A DNA stretch of 46,053 bases. It comes from Bryobacterales bacterium (GTDB taxonomy: Bacteria; Acidobacteriota; Terriglobia; Bryobacterales; Bryobacteraceae). The stretch covers positions 1 to 46,053 of the forward strand of contig JADLDI010000049.1 in the NCBI GenBank assembly GCA_020846745.1, given 5' to 3'. Position 1 is the stretch's first letter, and every line of letters begins with the position of its first letter. A program made the translations under genes and the position numbers. The notes under the pieces were generated by a model. The model had not been told where the DNA came from. It saw only the letters and a list, made by a program, of their open reading frames with translations, and made no database searches. This document shows positions 37,763 to 45,605 of the stretch, piece after piece.

Positions 37763-37772
37763 TGTCCCCCCT

Positions 37773-37832
37773 GGGCGCCTGTCCGGGCGCCCGCCAAATC
37801 ACGCGCGCCTGTCCGGGCGCCCGTCAAAACCC
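37773..37832. repeat. two 30-bp direct repeats between RIC and the four-Cys gene
   Basis: GCGCCTGTCCGGGCGCCCG occurs at 37775-37793 and exactly again at 37805-37823, in two adjacent 30-bp units. Each unit also contains GGGCGCC-type dyads. On the minus strand they fall in the gap before the four-Cys gene and could form an RNA structure between the two genes. Confidence 0.75.
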
Positions 37833-37840
37833 CACGCGCG

Positions 37841-38566
37841 TTATCTCCGTGAGCGCTCTACTTCGACCGCCCGCGGGAAAAGGATGTTGTTTTCGAGGTG
37901 GATATGCAGATGCAGATCCTGCTCCAGTTCGCGCAGGCCGCTCATCAGCGCACGATATGTGACGCACGCATACTCGGGCAAGGCGAAGTTGCCGGTGATC
38001 TCGCGAATCCGTGCCAGTGCCTGTCCCGCGCTATCGTGTTCCGCTTCCATCATCCCGATCGGATTCGAGAGCGGACCAAAGGGTGTTCTCGGTGCAGGCG
38101 TGCCGGTGACCGCCGCGGCTTCGATGGCCGCAATCGCCGGAAAGAGGATGCGCTCTTCCTTGAACATGTGCATCTCCAGTTCCGACCTCAGGCCCGCATA
38201 AACTTCCGGAAGATCGGTCAGCGTCGGCCCGTAGCGCTCGTTGTAAACGCGATACACTTTCTCCAGCCGCTCGGCCAAGGGCTGAAACTCACACTTCAGG
38301 TATTCGTGGTGCGTGCGGACGATATGGTCGGCCAACTCCCGCAACGGCGCTGTGGTCCAGTCGCGATCGGTGGCTTGGCGGGCGCCCGCTGCCGCATCGA
38401 GTTCGTTACGGACGGCCGCCGGGTCCAGTCCTTTCTCCTGGCAAACCTCGTCCAGCGGGCGCTTGCCGCCGCAGCAGTAATCGATGCCCAGGCGTTCAAA
38501 AATCCTCACGGCAGGCAGCGAGTTCGCTGCAATCTCAGCAACAGTCGTACCAGATACCTCTTGCAT
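37841..38566 (-). CDS. ric: iron-sulfur cluster repair di-iron protein RIC (YtfE/ScdA/DnrN)
   Basis: The 241-residue protein has the N-terminal DUF542 (ScdA_N) domain with IFERLGIDYCCGGKRPLDEVC. A hemerythrin-like di-iron domain follows, with ligand-type motifs HIVRTHHEYL, MHMFKEERILFPA, MMEAEHD and LHLHIHLENNILFPRA. RIC proteins restore Fe-S clusters damaged by NO or peroxide. The ATG has a good ribosome-binding site (GAGGAG, five bases away). It is divergent from the cytochrome b/c operon, with a CRP/FNR-type palindrome 47 bp before the start codon. Placement next to NnrS and respiratory nitrate reductase fits protection against NO made from nitrite. Confidence 0.94.
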   Translation of the reverse strand: MQEVSGTTVAEIAANSLPAVRIFERLGIDYCCGGKRPLDEVCQEKGLDPAAVRNELDAAAGARQATDRDWTTAPLRELADHIVRTHHEYLKCEFQPLAERLEKVYRVYNERYGPTLTDLPEVYAGLRSELEMHMFKEERILFPAIAAIEAAAVTGTPAPRTPFGPLSNPIGMMEAEHDSAGQALARIREITGNFALPEYACVTYRALMSGLRELEQDLHLHIHLENNILFPRAVEVERSRR

Positions 38567-38584
38567 TGTGGCTCCTCTATGGCG

Positions 38585-38626
38585 ATGTTAGGCGGCGCCA
38601 GATCCCGAAGCAGTGACTAAGGTCAC
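38585..38626 (-). promoter_or_regulatory. class II CRP/FNR-type promoter of ric
   Basis: The perfect palindrome GTGAC-TAAG-GTCAC (38613-38626, centre 38619.5) has 5-4-5 CRP/FNR-family geometry. A -10-like TAACAT on the minus strand (38590-38585, centre 38587.5) lies 32 bp away, which places the palindrome at -41.5 if transcription starts near 38578, immediately before the RIC ribosome-binding site. Confidence 0.65.
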
Positions 38627-38694
38627 AATGGGTTGTTCTCTATTTGCGCCTGGCCGCCGCGCTGCGAGCGGGAAGACAGTTCACCAAAACGCCG

Positions 38695-38736
38695 GTGACT
38701 TCAGTCACAGCCTCACCGCGCGCGAAGTCGTATCTT
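38695..38736 (+). promoter_or_regulatory. class II CRP/FNR-type promoter of the b/c cytochrome operon
   Basis: The perfect palindrome GTGAC-TTCA-GTCAC (38695-38708, centre 38701.5) has a -10-like TATCTT (38731-38736, centre 38733.5) exactly 32 bp downstream on the plus strand, again the -41.5 arrangement. The start point would be near 38743, leaving a leader of about 190 nt. A further GTGACTTCA half-site at 38842 lacks its partner. Confidence 0.65.
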
Positions 38737-38765
38737 TGCTCCGAGGGCCACTGGGCAAACCCGCA

Positions 38766-38924
38766 ATGAACGTGTGCTGTCGGCAACACGCACCATTCGA
38801 AGGGCTTCGAGCCATCGAGACCTGGGCAGCCGCGAGAAGCCGTGACTTCATCCCGGCAACCTGCGATTCCCTGGCGAAAGTACTGGGCTGTATCGCCGCT
38901 CGTGTCGACGCCTCCACGGCATAG
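38766..38924 (+). CDS. possible 52-codon leader ORF before the b/c cytochrome
   Basis: An ATG at 38766 opens a 52-residue frame starting MNVCCRQHAPFEGL, with four cysteines, that ends in TAG at 38922-38924 just before the cytochrome start. It lies wholly within the predicted leader. There is no clear ribosome-binding site and no recognisable homology, so it may be chance. Confidence 0.2.
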   Translation: MNVCCRQHAPFEGLRAIETWAAARSRDFIPATCDSLAKVLGCIAARVDASTA

Positions 38925-38932
38925 TGTTTCAG

Positions 38933-41002
38933 ATGACCCTCAGCACAGGTTGGGGATCGTGGCTGGCTCGCGCTACCGCCTCCATCCTCTTGTTTGAGCT
39001 GGTGTCCGGTTTCGCGATCACCTTCGGCCCCTTTCATCCGGCGGTGAGCTGGGGGCTGCTCCTGCACACGGCGGCCGGCCTGATTACCCTGGCGCCCTTA
39101 GCCTGGTACTTCGCGCGTCACTGGAAAGACTACTCCGGACAAGCAATGTCCGATGTAGTGTTGCTCGGCTACGTCGGCCTGGCCGCCATGGCCATTTGCG
39201 TCTTGTCCGGACTCGTGGTCACCTGGCAGGGCTTGTTCGCCACCCGCACCTCAGCGTGGCTCCGCTATCTCCACCTCCTCTCAACGCTGCTGGCGCTCGC
39301 CGCGTCGGTACCGCACATCGTCGTCTCCTGGTTCCGCCGCCGGGGTTCCGAAGCGGCGCGTCCCGCCACCGCATGGTTGGGCATCGCGGGGCTGGGTTCG
39401 CTGACGGCCGTGATTATGGCGGCCGTTCTTACGCTCGCCTATGGGGGCATCAAATACCGGAACGAATTCCCGGCCGGCTACAACTTCCTCTATGGCAGAA
39501 ACCGGCCATTTGCCCCAAGCCTCGCCCGGACATCCACCAACGGCGCCTTCGATGCACGCTCTTTGGCCGGCTCGGCCACGTGCGGCTCGAGTGGTTGCCA
39601 CACACAGATCTACGATGAATGGAAGCCGAGCGCCCACCGCTATGCCGCCATGGACCCGATCTTCCAGGGCATCCAGAACGTGATGGCCCGGCAGAACGGC
39701 GCAGAGTCCACCCGTTACTGTGGCGGGTGTCACGACCCCATCTCCCTGTTTTCCGGCACCAAGAACATCTTCGTCGAGAATCTGACCGGGCTCGACGGCT
39801 ACAACGAGGGCATTTCCTGCGTCGCCTGCCACGCCATCCAGAAGACCGACATTCAGGGCAACGCCAACTACACCATCACCCAGCCCGGCGAGTACCTCTG
39901 GCAGTGGAGCGCACCGGATACCGCCGGAGCGCTGGCGCGCAACTTCCTCATCCGCACGTGGCCCGCGCAGCACAACCGGCTGAGCAAACGCGTGTACAAG
40001 AAGCCGGAGTACTGTGCGGCATGCCACAAGCAATTCATCGACCAGGAGGTCAACCGCGTCGGCTGGGTCCAGTTGCAGAACCAGTACGACAACTGGGCCG
40101 CCAGCCACTGGAACAAGAAAGGCGACGCCCGCGTTACCATCGAGTGCCGTGAGTGCCACATGCCGCTGGTGGACTCAACTGACCCCGCCTCCGGCGACTC
40201 CACCGACTATAACCGGAACGCCGGCGACCAAAAGCACCGCAGCCACCGGTTCCTCGCCGCCAACAACTTCGTCCCCACGCTGCTTCATTTGGAGGGGGCC
40301 GCAAAGCACGTCGAGTTGACCGAAAGCTGGCTGCGCGGCCGGATCGGCATCCCCGAGATCCGCGACAAGTGGGCCGAAGGGCCTGTGGTCAAGCTGCGGC
40401 TCGAAACCCCGCCCGCGGCAATGCCGGGGCAACGCGTGCCCGTGCGGGTGGTCCTGATCTCCAACAAGGTCGGCCACGACTATCCCACCGGACCGCTCGA
40501 CATGATCCAGAGCTGGGTCGAACTGCGCGTTGAGAACGAGCGCGGAGAACCCGTCTTTGCGTCCGGCCGGCGCGACGACCGCAATTTCCTCGAACCGGGC
40601 ACGTTTCTCTTCAAAGCCGAGCCGGTGGATCAGTACGGCAATCTCATCGACCGGCACAACCTGTGGGAGATGGTCGGCGTGCGCTACCGCCGGTCTTTGT
40701 TCCCCGGTTATTCCGACACGGTCGAATACAACATAGTGTGTCCCTCAGGCGGGCTGCGTGTTCCGGCTCGAACCATCGGTGATGTGCGGGAGTTCTCGGT
40801 TCCAGCGTTAAAGCCGGGCACACTCCGCATCGCCGCCACTTTGCACTACCGCAAGATCGATCAGTTCCTGCTGAACTATGTGATGGGAGAAAGCGCCCAT
40901 CTCACTTCGCCTGCCGTAGATATCGCGGGCGCTACGGCCCAAGTCACCGTGGCCGCGAAAGCCATCGTAGCCACGAAAGCCAACGTGGCCACGAAAAGGT
41001 GA
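38933..41002 (+). CDS. cytochrome b / multihaem cytochrome c fusion protein
   Basis: The 689-residue protein begins with about five membrane helices. Helix 2 carries His45 and His63, and helix 4 carries His114 and His128, a bis-His layout able to bind two haems b. The periplasmic part has five c-type haem sites: a CX4CH (C217/C222/H223) and CxxCH at 263, 296, 361 and 405, followed by a beta-rich domain of about 250 residues and a Lys/Ala-rich tail. The haem part resembles cytochrome c554-like multihaem proteins. Such a fusion could take electrons from quinol to a periplasmic acceptor in one polypeptide; the acceptor is unknown. The start is ATG 38933 or GTG 38924; neither has a clear ribosome-binding site. 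The stop overlaps the next start (GTGA). Confidence 0.85.
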   Translation: MTLSTGWGSWLARATASILLFELVSGFAITFGPFHPAVSWGLLLHTAAGLITLAPLAWYFARHWKDYSGQAMSDVVLLGYVGLAAMAICVLSGLVVTWQGLFATRTSAWLRYLHLLSTLLALAASVPHIVVSWFRRRGSEAARPATAWLGIAGLGSLTAVIMAAVLTLAYGGIKYRNEFPAGYNFLYGRNRPFAPSLARTSTNGAFDARSLAGSATCGSSGCHTQIYDEWKPSAHRYAAMDPIFQGIQNVMARQNGAESTRYCGGCHDPISLFSGTKNIFVENLTGLDGYNEGISCVACHAIQKTDIQGNANYTITQPGEYLWQWSAPDTAGALARNFLIRTWPAQHNRLSKRVYKKPEYCAACHKQFIDQEVNRVGWVQLQNQYDNWAASHWNKKGDARVTIECRECHMPLVDSTDPASGDSTDYNRNAGDQKHRSHRFLAANNFVPTLLHLEGAAKHVELTESWLRGRIGIPEIRDKWAEGPVVKLRLETPPAAMPGQRVPVRVVLISNKVGHDYPTGPLDMIQSWVELRVENERGEPVFASGRRDDRNFLEPGTFLFKAEPVDQYGNLIDRHNLWEMVGVRYRRSLFPGYSDTVEYNIVCPSGGLRVPARTIGDVREFSVPALKPGTLRIAATLHYRKIDQFLLNYVMGESAHLTSPAVDIAGATAQVTVAAKAIVATKANVATKR
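40949..41002 (+). repeat. three 18-bp repeats at the 3' end of the b/c fusion gene
   Basis: Three 18-bp units, beginning GTGGCCGCGAAAGCCATC, GTAGCCACGAAAGCCAAC and GTGGCCACGAAAAGGTGA, end the gene. They encode a Lys/Ala/Val tail (VAAKAIVATKANVATKR). The last unit includes the overlapping GTGA junction with the next gene. Confidence 0.75.
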
Positions 41003-43641
41003 ACACCTTCGTGCAAGCGACTCCTCCCCCGCCATCACGCAGAACGGTTTCGCGGCGTCGCCGCAGAATACTGTGGACCGCCTCAACGCTTGTCACCCTC
41101 ATGCTGATCGGAGGCCTGGTCGCATGGCGCATTCAGAAGGAGAATGAACCGGAGCAATACACGCCGGGAGAGGCGTCCGCCGACATCACCACCGAGGTGA
41201 GCGACCGTGCGGCCCGCGCCCACGCACCCGCCGCGCCAGCCAGAACTGAAGTGGCCGCGCGCGCGATCGATCCGCTCCTCAACCCGGGCCGCAAACTACC
41301 GTCCGGCGCGCCTGCGCCACGTTTCACAGACGTCACCAAGGCCGCGGGCTTGGGCTCTTTCCGCCAGTTCGAAGGCCCGAGATCTTCGCAACTGCCCGAG
41401 GACATGGGATCGGGCCTCGCCTGGGGCGACTTCGACAACGATGGCTACGACGATCTGTTCGTTGTCAGCGGCGGCGGCGCCTTGAATCTGCCAAACTCCC
41501 AACTTGCGCCCTCCATTCTTTACCGGAATCTCGGTGATGGCCGCTTCGAGCCCGTCGCGGATTTTCCCCAGACGCGCATCCGCGGCCTGGCCGCCGCCTG
41601 GGGCGACTACAACAACGACGGCTGGCTCGACTTGGCCGTCAGCGGCTACGATACGCTTTTGCTGTTCCGCAACGATCGTGGGCGCCTTGCGCGCGACCGG
41701 CAGTTTCCATCGCCCAAAGGCTTCTGGGCAGGCGCCTCCTGGGGGGATTACAACCGCGACGGTTTTCTCGATCTGTACGTCTGCGGATACGTGCAGTACG
41801 TGCCCGGGAAAGGAACCTCTTCCAACAGCACGCAGCAGTTCGGCAAAGAGGTTCCCTTTACCCTCAATCCCGCCTCCTACGAGCCGGAACGCAACCTGCT
41901 CTTCCGCAACAACGGCAACCGGACGTTCACGGAAGTGGCCCGGGAGTTAGGCGTAGCCAACACGGAAGGCCGCAGCCTCACCGGTTTGTGGCACGACTTC
42001 GACGGTGACGGCTGGCTCGATCTTTACGTCGCGAACGACATTTCCGAGAACAAGCTGTACTTGAATCAAAACGGTAGGTTCGTCGACGCCGGACGAAGCG
42101 CTTGGGTGGAGGAGTATCGCGGATCCATGGGGCTCGCCGCCGGAGATTTCGACCGTGACGGCGACGATGATTTGTTCATCTCGCATTGGGTCGCGCAGCA
42201 GTATGCCCTCTACCAGTCGTTGCTTTCCGAACAGCGCAAGCCTGGCGCGTCAACGCCGGATCTTCACTTCACCGATGTTTCTGAAGCACAGGGCATCGGA
42301 CAGGCGTCGATGCAGTCTATCGGATGGGGAGCGAGTTTTGTCGACTTCGATTCCGATGGTTGGCCTGACCTTGTGGTCGCCAACGGCAGCACTTTTGAGA
42401 TCAAACAAACCGGGCCGCGGCGCCTCGCGTCAATGCCTTCGTTCCTGTTCTGGAATTCGCGCGGGCGCTTCTTTCACGACCTCGCACCCTGGAACCGGTC
42501 CTTCGCACAGCCGCACGTCAGCCGCGGCCTGGCCGTTTCGGATTTCGACGGCGACGGAGCGATGGACATCGCCATCGTCGATCACGGGGAAGGCGTACGC
42601 TTGCTGCGCAACGACATGCCGCACGGTAACTGGGCGGAGTTCCGGTTGCACAGCCGGGTTCCGGGCAGCCGCACCGCACTCGGCTTCGCCGATGGGGCCA
42701 CCATCGTTGCATGGGTCGACGGCGTGCCGCTGCGCCGTACCCTTTCGAGCGCATCGTATCTGTCGCAAGACAGCCGCCGGGTGCACATCGGTCTGGGCGA
42801 TGCGGCCAAGATCGACCGGCTGGAGGTGCGCTGGTTGAATGGACCTCCGGAGACCTGGACCGATCTGGCGGCCAATCGCATCTGGGAGATTACCGCCGGT
42901 GAACGCGAGCCCAGCTTGTTCTTGCCGCACCCCAAGCTCAACCAGAGTCTGGTGGCCCGGTTCTGGGAAAAGCAGCGGGCGGCAATGGACGCCATGAAGC
43001 GCGAGCGCGATGTGGCCAAGGCGGCGGAACTGTTCCGCCAGGCACTCGTCATCGATCCCAGACACGAAGATTCGCGCTATTACCTCGCCAACTGCCTGGC
43101 CGCCCAAGGCGATGCGCCGGGCGCTGTGGCGCAATTGGATTTGCTCGCACAGGTGAACCCGCAAAGCCACCGGGCCCTCCAACGTAAAGGTGAGCTGCTG
43201 GCGGCCTCCGCGACATCGCGCGGCCAGCTTGATCAGGCGTTGAAGCCTTTGGAAGCGGCCCTGCGTCTCAACTCAGAAGAGACCGGCACCTTGGTGCTGC
43301 TCGGCGAGGTTTCCTTGGCCCTGGGCGATCTGAAGACCGCCGAGCGGCGGCTTTCCCACGCCTGCCAGGCCAATGCCCGCGCCGCCGACGCGTGGTTTCT
43401 CAGAAGCTACATCGCCTGGATGCGCGGCGATACCCGGCAGGCCGCCGCCATGCTCGCCTCAGCAAGAAGCGCTCTCGGACCGGACTGGAAGCCCAGCGGG
43501 GCCGCCCTCGAAGGTGACGTCGGCCGTCGTATGCACGACGAGTCGGGATTCCTGAATGTCTTCCTCAAAGGTTGGGACGGAAGCCCGGCGCCCGCCGGCG
43601 CCTACGGTGCGCTTAACCAATACCTGCGCCGCTTCCGATGA
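40999..43641 (+). CDS. CRTAC1-type (FG-GAP/ASPIC-UnbV) propeller protein with TPR domain
   Basis: The 880-residue protein has a cytoplasmic basic start, one membrane helix (about 24-46) and a periplasmic part. About seven FG-GAP/VCBS blades with DxDxDG-type calcium loops follow, such as WGDFDNDGYDDLFVV, HDFDGDGWLDLYVAND and SDFDGDGAMDIAIVD. An ASPIC/UnbV domain comes next (about 540-630, with GFADGATIVAW and VHIGLGDAAKIDRLEVRW), and then TPR-like helices to the end (about 655-870). The architecture suggests a membrane-anchored scaffold binding other periplasmic proteins; no enzyme motif is seen. It starts with GTG overlapping the stop of the b/c fusion (GTGA), and its stop overlaps the nnrS start (ATGA). 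Its tight coupling to both suggests a shared complex. Confidence 0.9.
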   Translation: MNTFVQATPPPPSRRTVSRRRRRILWTASTLVTLMLIGGLVAWRIQKENEPEQYTPGEASADITTEVSDRAARAHAPAAPARTEVAARAIDPLLNPGRKLPSGAPAPRFTDVTKAAGLGSFRQFEGPRSSQLPEDMGSGLAWGDFDNDGYDDLFVVSGGGALNLPNSQLAPSILYRNLGDGRFEPVADFPQTRIRGLAAAWGDYNNDGWLDLAVSGYDTLLLFRNDRGRLARDRQFPSPKGFWAGASWGDYNRDGFLDLYVCGYVQYVPGKGTSSNSTQQFGKEVPFTLNPASYEPERNLLFRNNGNRTFTEVARELGVANTEGRSLTGLWHDFDGDGWLDLYVANDISENKLYLNQNGRFVDAGRSAWVEEYRGSMGLAAGDFDRDGDDDLFISHWVAQQYALYQSLLSEQRKPGASTPDLHFTDVSEAQGIGQASMQSIGWGASFVDFDSDGWPDLVVANGSTFEIKQTGPRRLASMPSFLFWNSRGRFFHDLAPWNRSFAQPHVSRGLAVSDFDGDGAMDIAIVDHGEGVRLLRNDMPHGNWAEFRLHSRVPGSRTALGFADGATIVAWVDGVPLRRTLSSASYLSQDSRRVHIGLGDAAKIDRLEVRWLNGPPETWTDLAANRIWEITAGEREPSLFLPHPKLNQSLVARFWEKQRAAMDAMKRERDVAKAAELFRQALVIDPRHEDSRYYLANCLAAQGDAPGAVAQLDLLAQVNPQSHRALQRKGELLAASATSRGQLDQALKPLEAALRLNSEETGTLVLLGEVSLALGDLKTAERRLSHACQANARAADAWFLRSYIAWMRGDTRQAAAMLASARSALGPDWKPSGAALEGDVGRRMHDESGFLNVFLKGWDGSPAPAGAYGALNQYLRRFR

Positions 43642-44966
43642 TTTTTTTTCGAGCTATGGGAAATATCGACGCGATCAAAAAACATGAGGCAGCCCTCCAA
43701 CGCTGTCTGACGGTGTGGATTGTGACTGGGCTCCTCTTCATGCTTCTTCCCGGCACGTTCCTCGGGGCCTGGAACCTGATCTCGATCTCCGACCGGCACG
43801 GGGCAGCCCTTCTGGACCCGGCCTGGATTCAAGCCCACGGTCACGCACAGATCTTCGGTTGGATCGGCACGTTCATCTTAGGAATCGGCTTTTACTCGCT
43901 TTCCAAAATGCGCGGACTGGCGCGCTTCGCGGTCCGCCGGGCGTGGACCTGTTGGGTGCTGTGGACCGCCGGCGTGGGGCTTCGGTGGGCCACAAATCTT
44001 TGGCACTGGCAATGGCGCTGGACCTTGCCGCTGTCCGCGATTCTCGAAGTTGCCGCGTTTGTCTTGTTCTTCATCACCGTTCGCCGTCATCGCAGCGAAA
44101 AGAATCCGGCTGAATCTGGCGCTCCCGCATCGCAAGTCTGGATCGGCATCGTGGTTGTGGGCACGCTCGGCTTCCTGCTCAGCTTGCTGGCAAACTTTGC
44201 AATGGCCGTGCAGGGGGCCTATGCGGGTGGCGGCCCGGATGTTCCACGAGGCATCAATGAACGCCTGCTCCCCCTCTTTACGTGGGCCTTCCCGGTGGTC
44301 GCTATCTGGGGCTTCAGCGCTCGTTGGCTGCCGACCTTCCTTGGCCTTTCCGACCCCGATGCGCGATTGCTGAAGCTCGCCGTCCTCGTCAACACCGTCG
44401 CCGTCGCATGTGCGATCGGCGCCTGGTGGCTGCCTGCCACCGCGCTATTCGCGACGGCTGCCACGGCCGCCTCTGCCGGATTGCATATCTTCACACGTCA
44501 GCAACGGCCACCCAAGATTATTGGGGTCCACCCAACCTTTCCGCTGTTTGTTCGTATTGCCTATGTGTGGCTACTCGCATCCGCCGGCATTTCGTTGAGT
44601 GCGGCCGCTTGGGATAAGGCAGGCGGCTTGTGGGGAGCTTCCCGCCATGCCCTGACCGTCGGATTCATATCGGCCATGGTTTTCGCCATTGGCCAGAGGG
44701 TTCTGCCCGCATTCTGCGGCATGCGCGTCCTGTTTAGTACGAAATTGATGTTCGCCGACCTGGCGTTATTGAACCTGGGCTGTCTGTTACGCGTCGTATC
44801 CGAGATCGGCGCCTACGAGGATTACTTGCCCGTTCTGTGGCCCGTGTTGCCGGTCTCGGCGGTAATCGAGATGGCCGCGATGACGATTTTCGCTGCCAAC
44901 CTGTTGATCACGTTCGGGCAGGTCCCACCGCACCTGCGGATATCGACAATTCAAGGGCCGCGCTAA
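43638..44966 (+). CDS. nnrS: NnrS-family membrane protein
   Basis: The 442-residue protein has about twelve membrane helices and matches NnrS, a haem- and copper-containing membrane protein of NO-related regulons that relieves NO stress. Family features are WIQAHGHAQIFGWIGTFILG near the N-terminus, INERLLPLFTWAFPVVAIWGFSARWLPTFLG in the middle, and SRHALTVGFISAMVFAIGQRVLPAFCG near the C-terminus. The His residues in HGHAQ and RHALTVGF are candidate metal ligands. It starts in ATGA overlap with the preceding gene and has a run of eight T within the third to sixth codons. It meets the second Rrf2 gene tail to tail. Confidence 0.9.
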   Translation: MIFFRAMGNIDAIKKHEAALQRCLTVWIVTGLLFMLLPGTFLGAWNLISISDRHGAALLDPAWIQAHGHAQIFGWIGTFILGIGFYSLSKMRGLARFAVRRAWTCWVLWTAGVGLRWATNLWHWQWRWTLPLSAILEVAAFVLFFITVRRHRSEKNPAESGAPASQVWIGIVVVGTLGFLLSLLANFAMAVQGAYAGGGPDVPRGINERLLPLFTWAFPVVAIWGFSARWLPTFLGLSDPDARLLKLAVLVNTVAVACAIGAWWLPATALFATAATAASAGLHIFTRQQRPPKIIGVHPTFPLFVRIAYVWLLASAGISLSAAAWDKAGGLWGASRHALTVGFISAMVFAIGQRVLPAFCGMRVLFSTKLMFADLALLNLGCLLRVVSEIGAYEDYLPVLWPVLPVSAVIEMAAMTIFAANLLITFGQVPPHLRISTIQGPR

Positions 44967-44996
44967 GGCCGCGTAAGGGCGGTGCACCGCGCCGGA

Positions 44997-45470
44997 CTAG
45001 CCTGGCAGCCTCGGTTTTTTGGCTTTGCCCCGGGCGGGCTTCTCTCTACTCTCTGAGCGTCCAGGCCTTCCCGCGGACGAGATCTCGGAAAGGGTGGTGG
45101 TTTCGAGAAAATCGAAGTAGGCTGACTTCGCCGGCCTCCAGGCTTCATGAGCGGTGCATGGATCGTGATCCGAACAAGTTCGCCGCAGGCCGAGGAGACA
45201 AGCGCGATGGGAAACGTGGCGCTCAAACAGCTCGACCACCTGTACCAGCGGGATTTCCTCCGGCGCACCGGCCAGCCGGTAGCCCCCTGCGTTCCCCCGA
45301 ACGGCTTCGATCAGCCCCGCATTCCCCAAAGTGAGCAGAATCTTGGACATGTAGTTCTTGGGGATCCCCGTCAGTCGCGATAACTCCGCGCCCCCCAGCA
45401 TCGAGCCGGGCGGGTGCGCAGCAAGGCAGGCCAGCGCACGAAGCGCGTATTGACAAGTAGCAGAGAGCAT
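44997..45470 (-). CDS. second Rrf2-family Fe-S transcriptional regulator
   Basis: The 157-residue protein is a paralogue of the regulator at 20132-20557: LSATCQYALRALACLAAHP, recognition helix GIPKNYMSKILLTLGNAGLI, wing GNAGGYRLAGAP and cysteines at 91, 99 and 105 (CX7CX5C), identical in position. It also has Cys6 and Cys14, and a basic tail rich in Lys, Arg and Ser. I chose the ATG at 45470 (GGAG just upstream) because it aligns with the paralogue; GTG at 45482 is possible. A TTGACA lies on the same strand at 45513-45508, with no good -10 box. It is convergent with nnrS and probably senses NO, iron or oxygen through an Fe-S cluster. Confidence 0.9.
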   Translation of the reverse strand: MLSATCQYALRALACLAAHPPGSMLGGAELSRLTGIPKNYMSKILLTLGNAGLIEAVRGNAGGYRLAGAPEEIPLVQVVELFERHVSHRACLLGLRRTCSDHDPCTAHEAWRPAKSAYFDFLETTTLSEISSAGRPGRSESREKPARGKAKKPRLPG

Positions 45471-45605
45471 GATCTCCACCACAATCGCATCAAATTGCTC
45501 ATCGTCTTGTCAACAATGGCCGGGACGGGCCGACGCGTTGCCCACAATCAATCACTTTTCAGTGGTGCGCCCCCTCACGAGGTGAATCTGCTTATGCGGA
45601 TTTAA

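Noticed and set aside
38613..38924. 103-codon frame beginning at the palindrome and running to the cytochrome start.
   Set aside because: Its first half overlaps the two predicted operators and both promoters. Only the last 52 codons are kept, as a low-confidence leader ORF.
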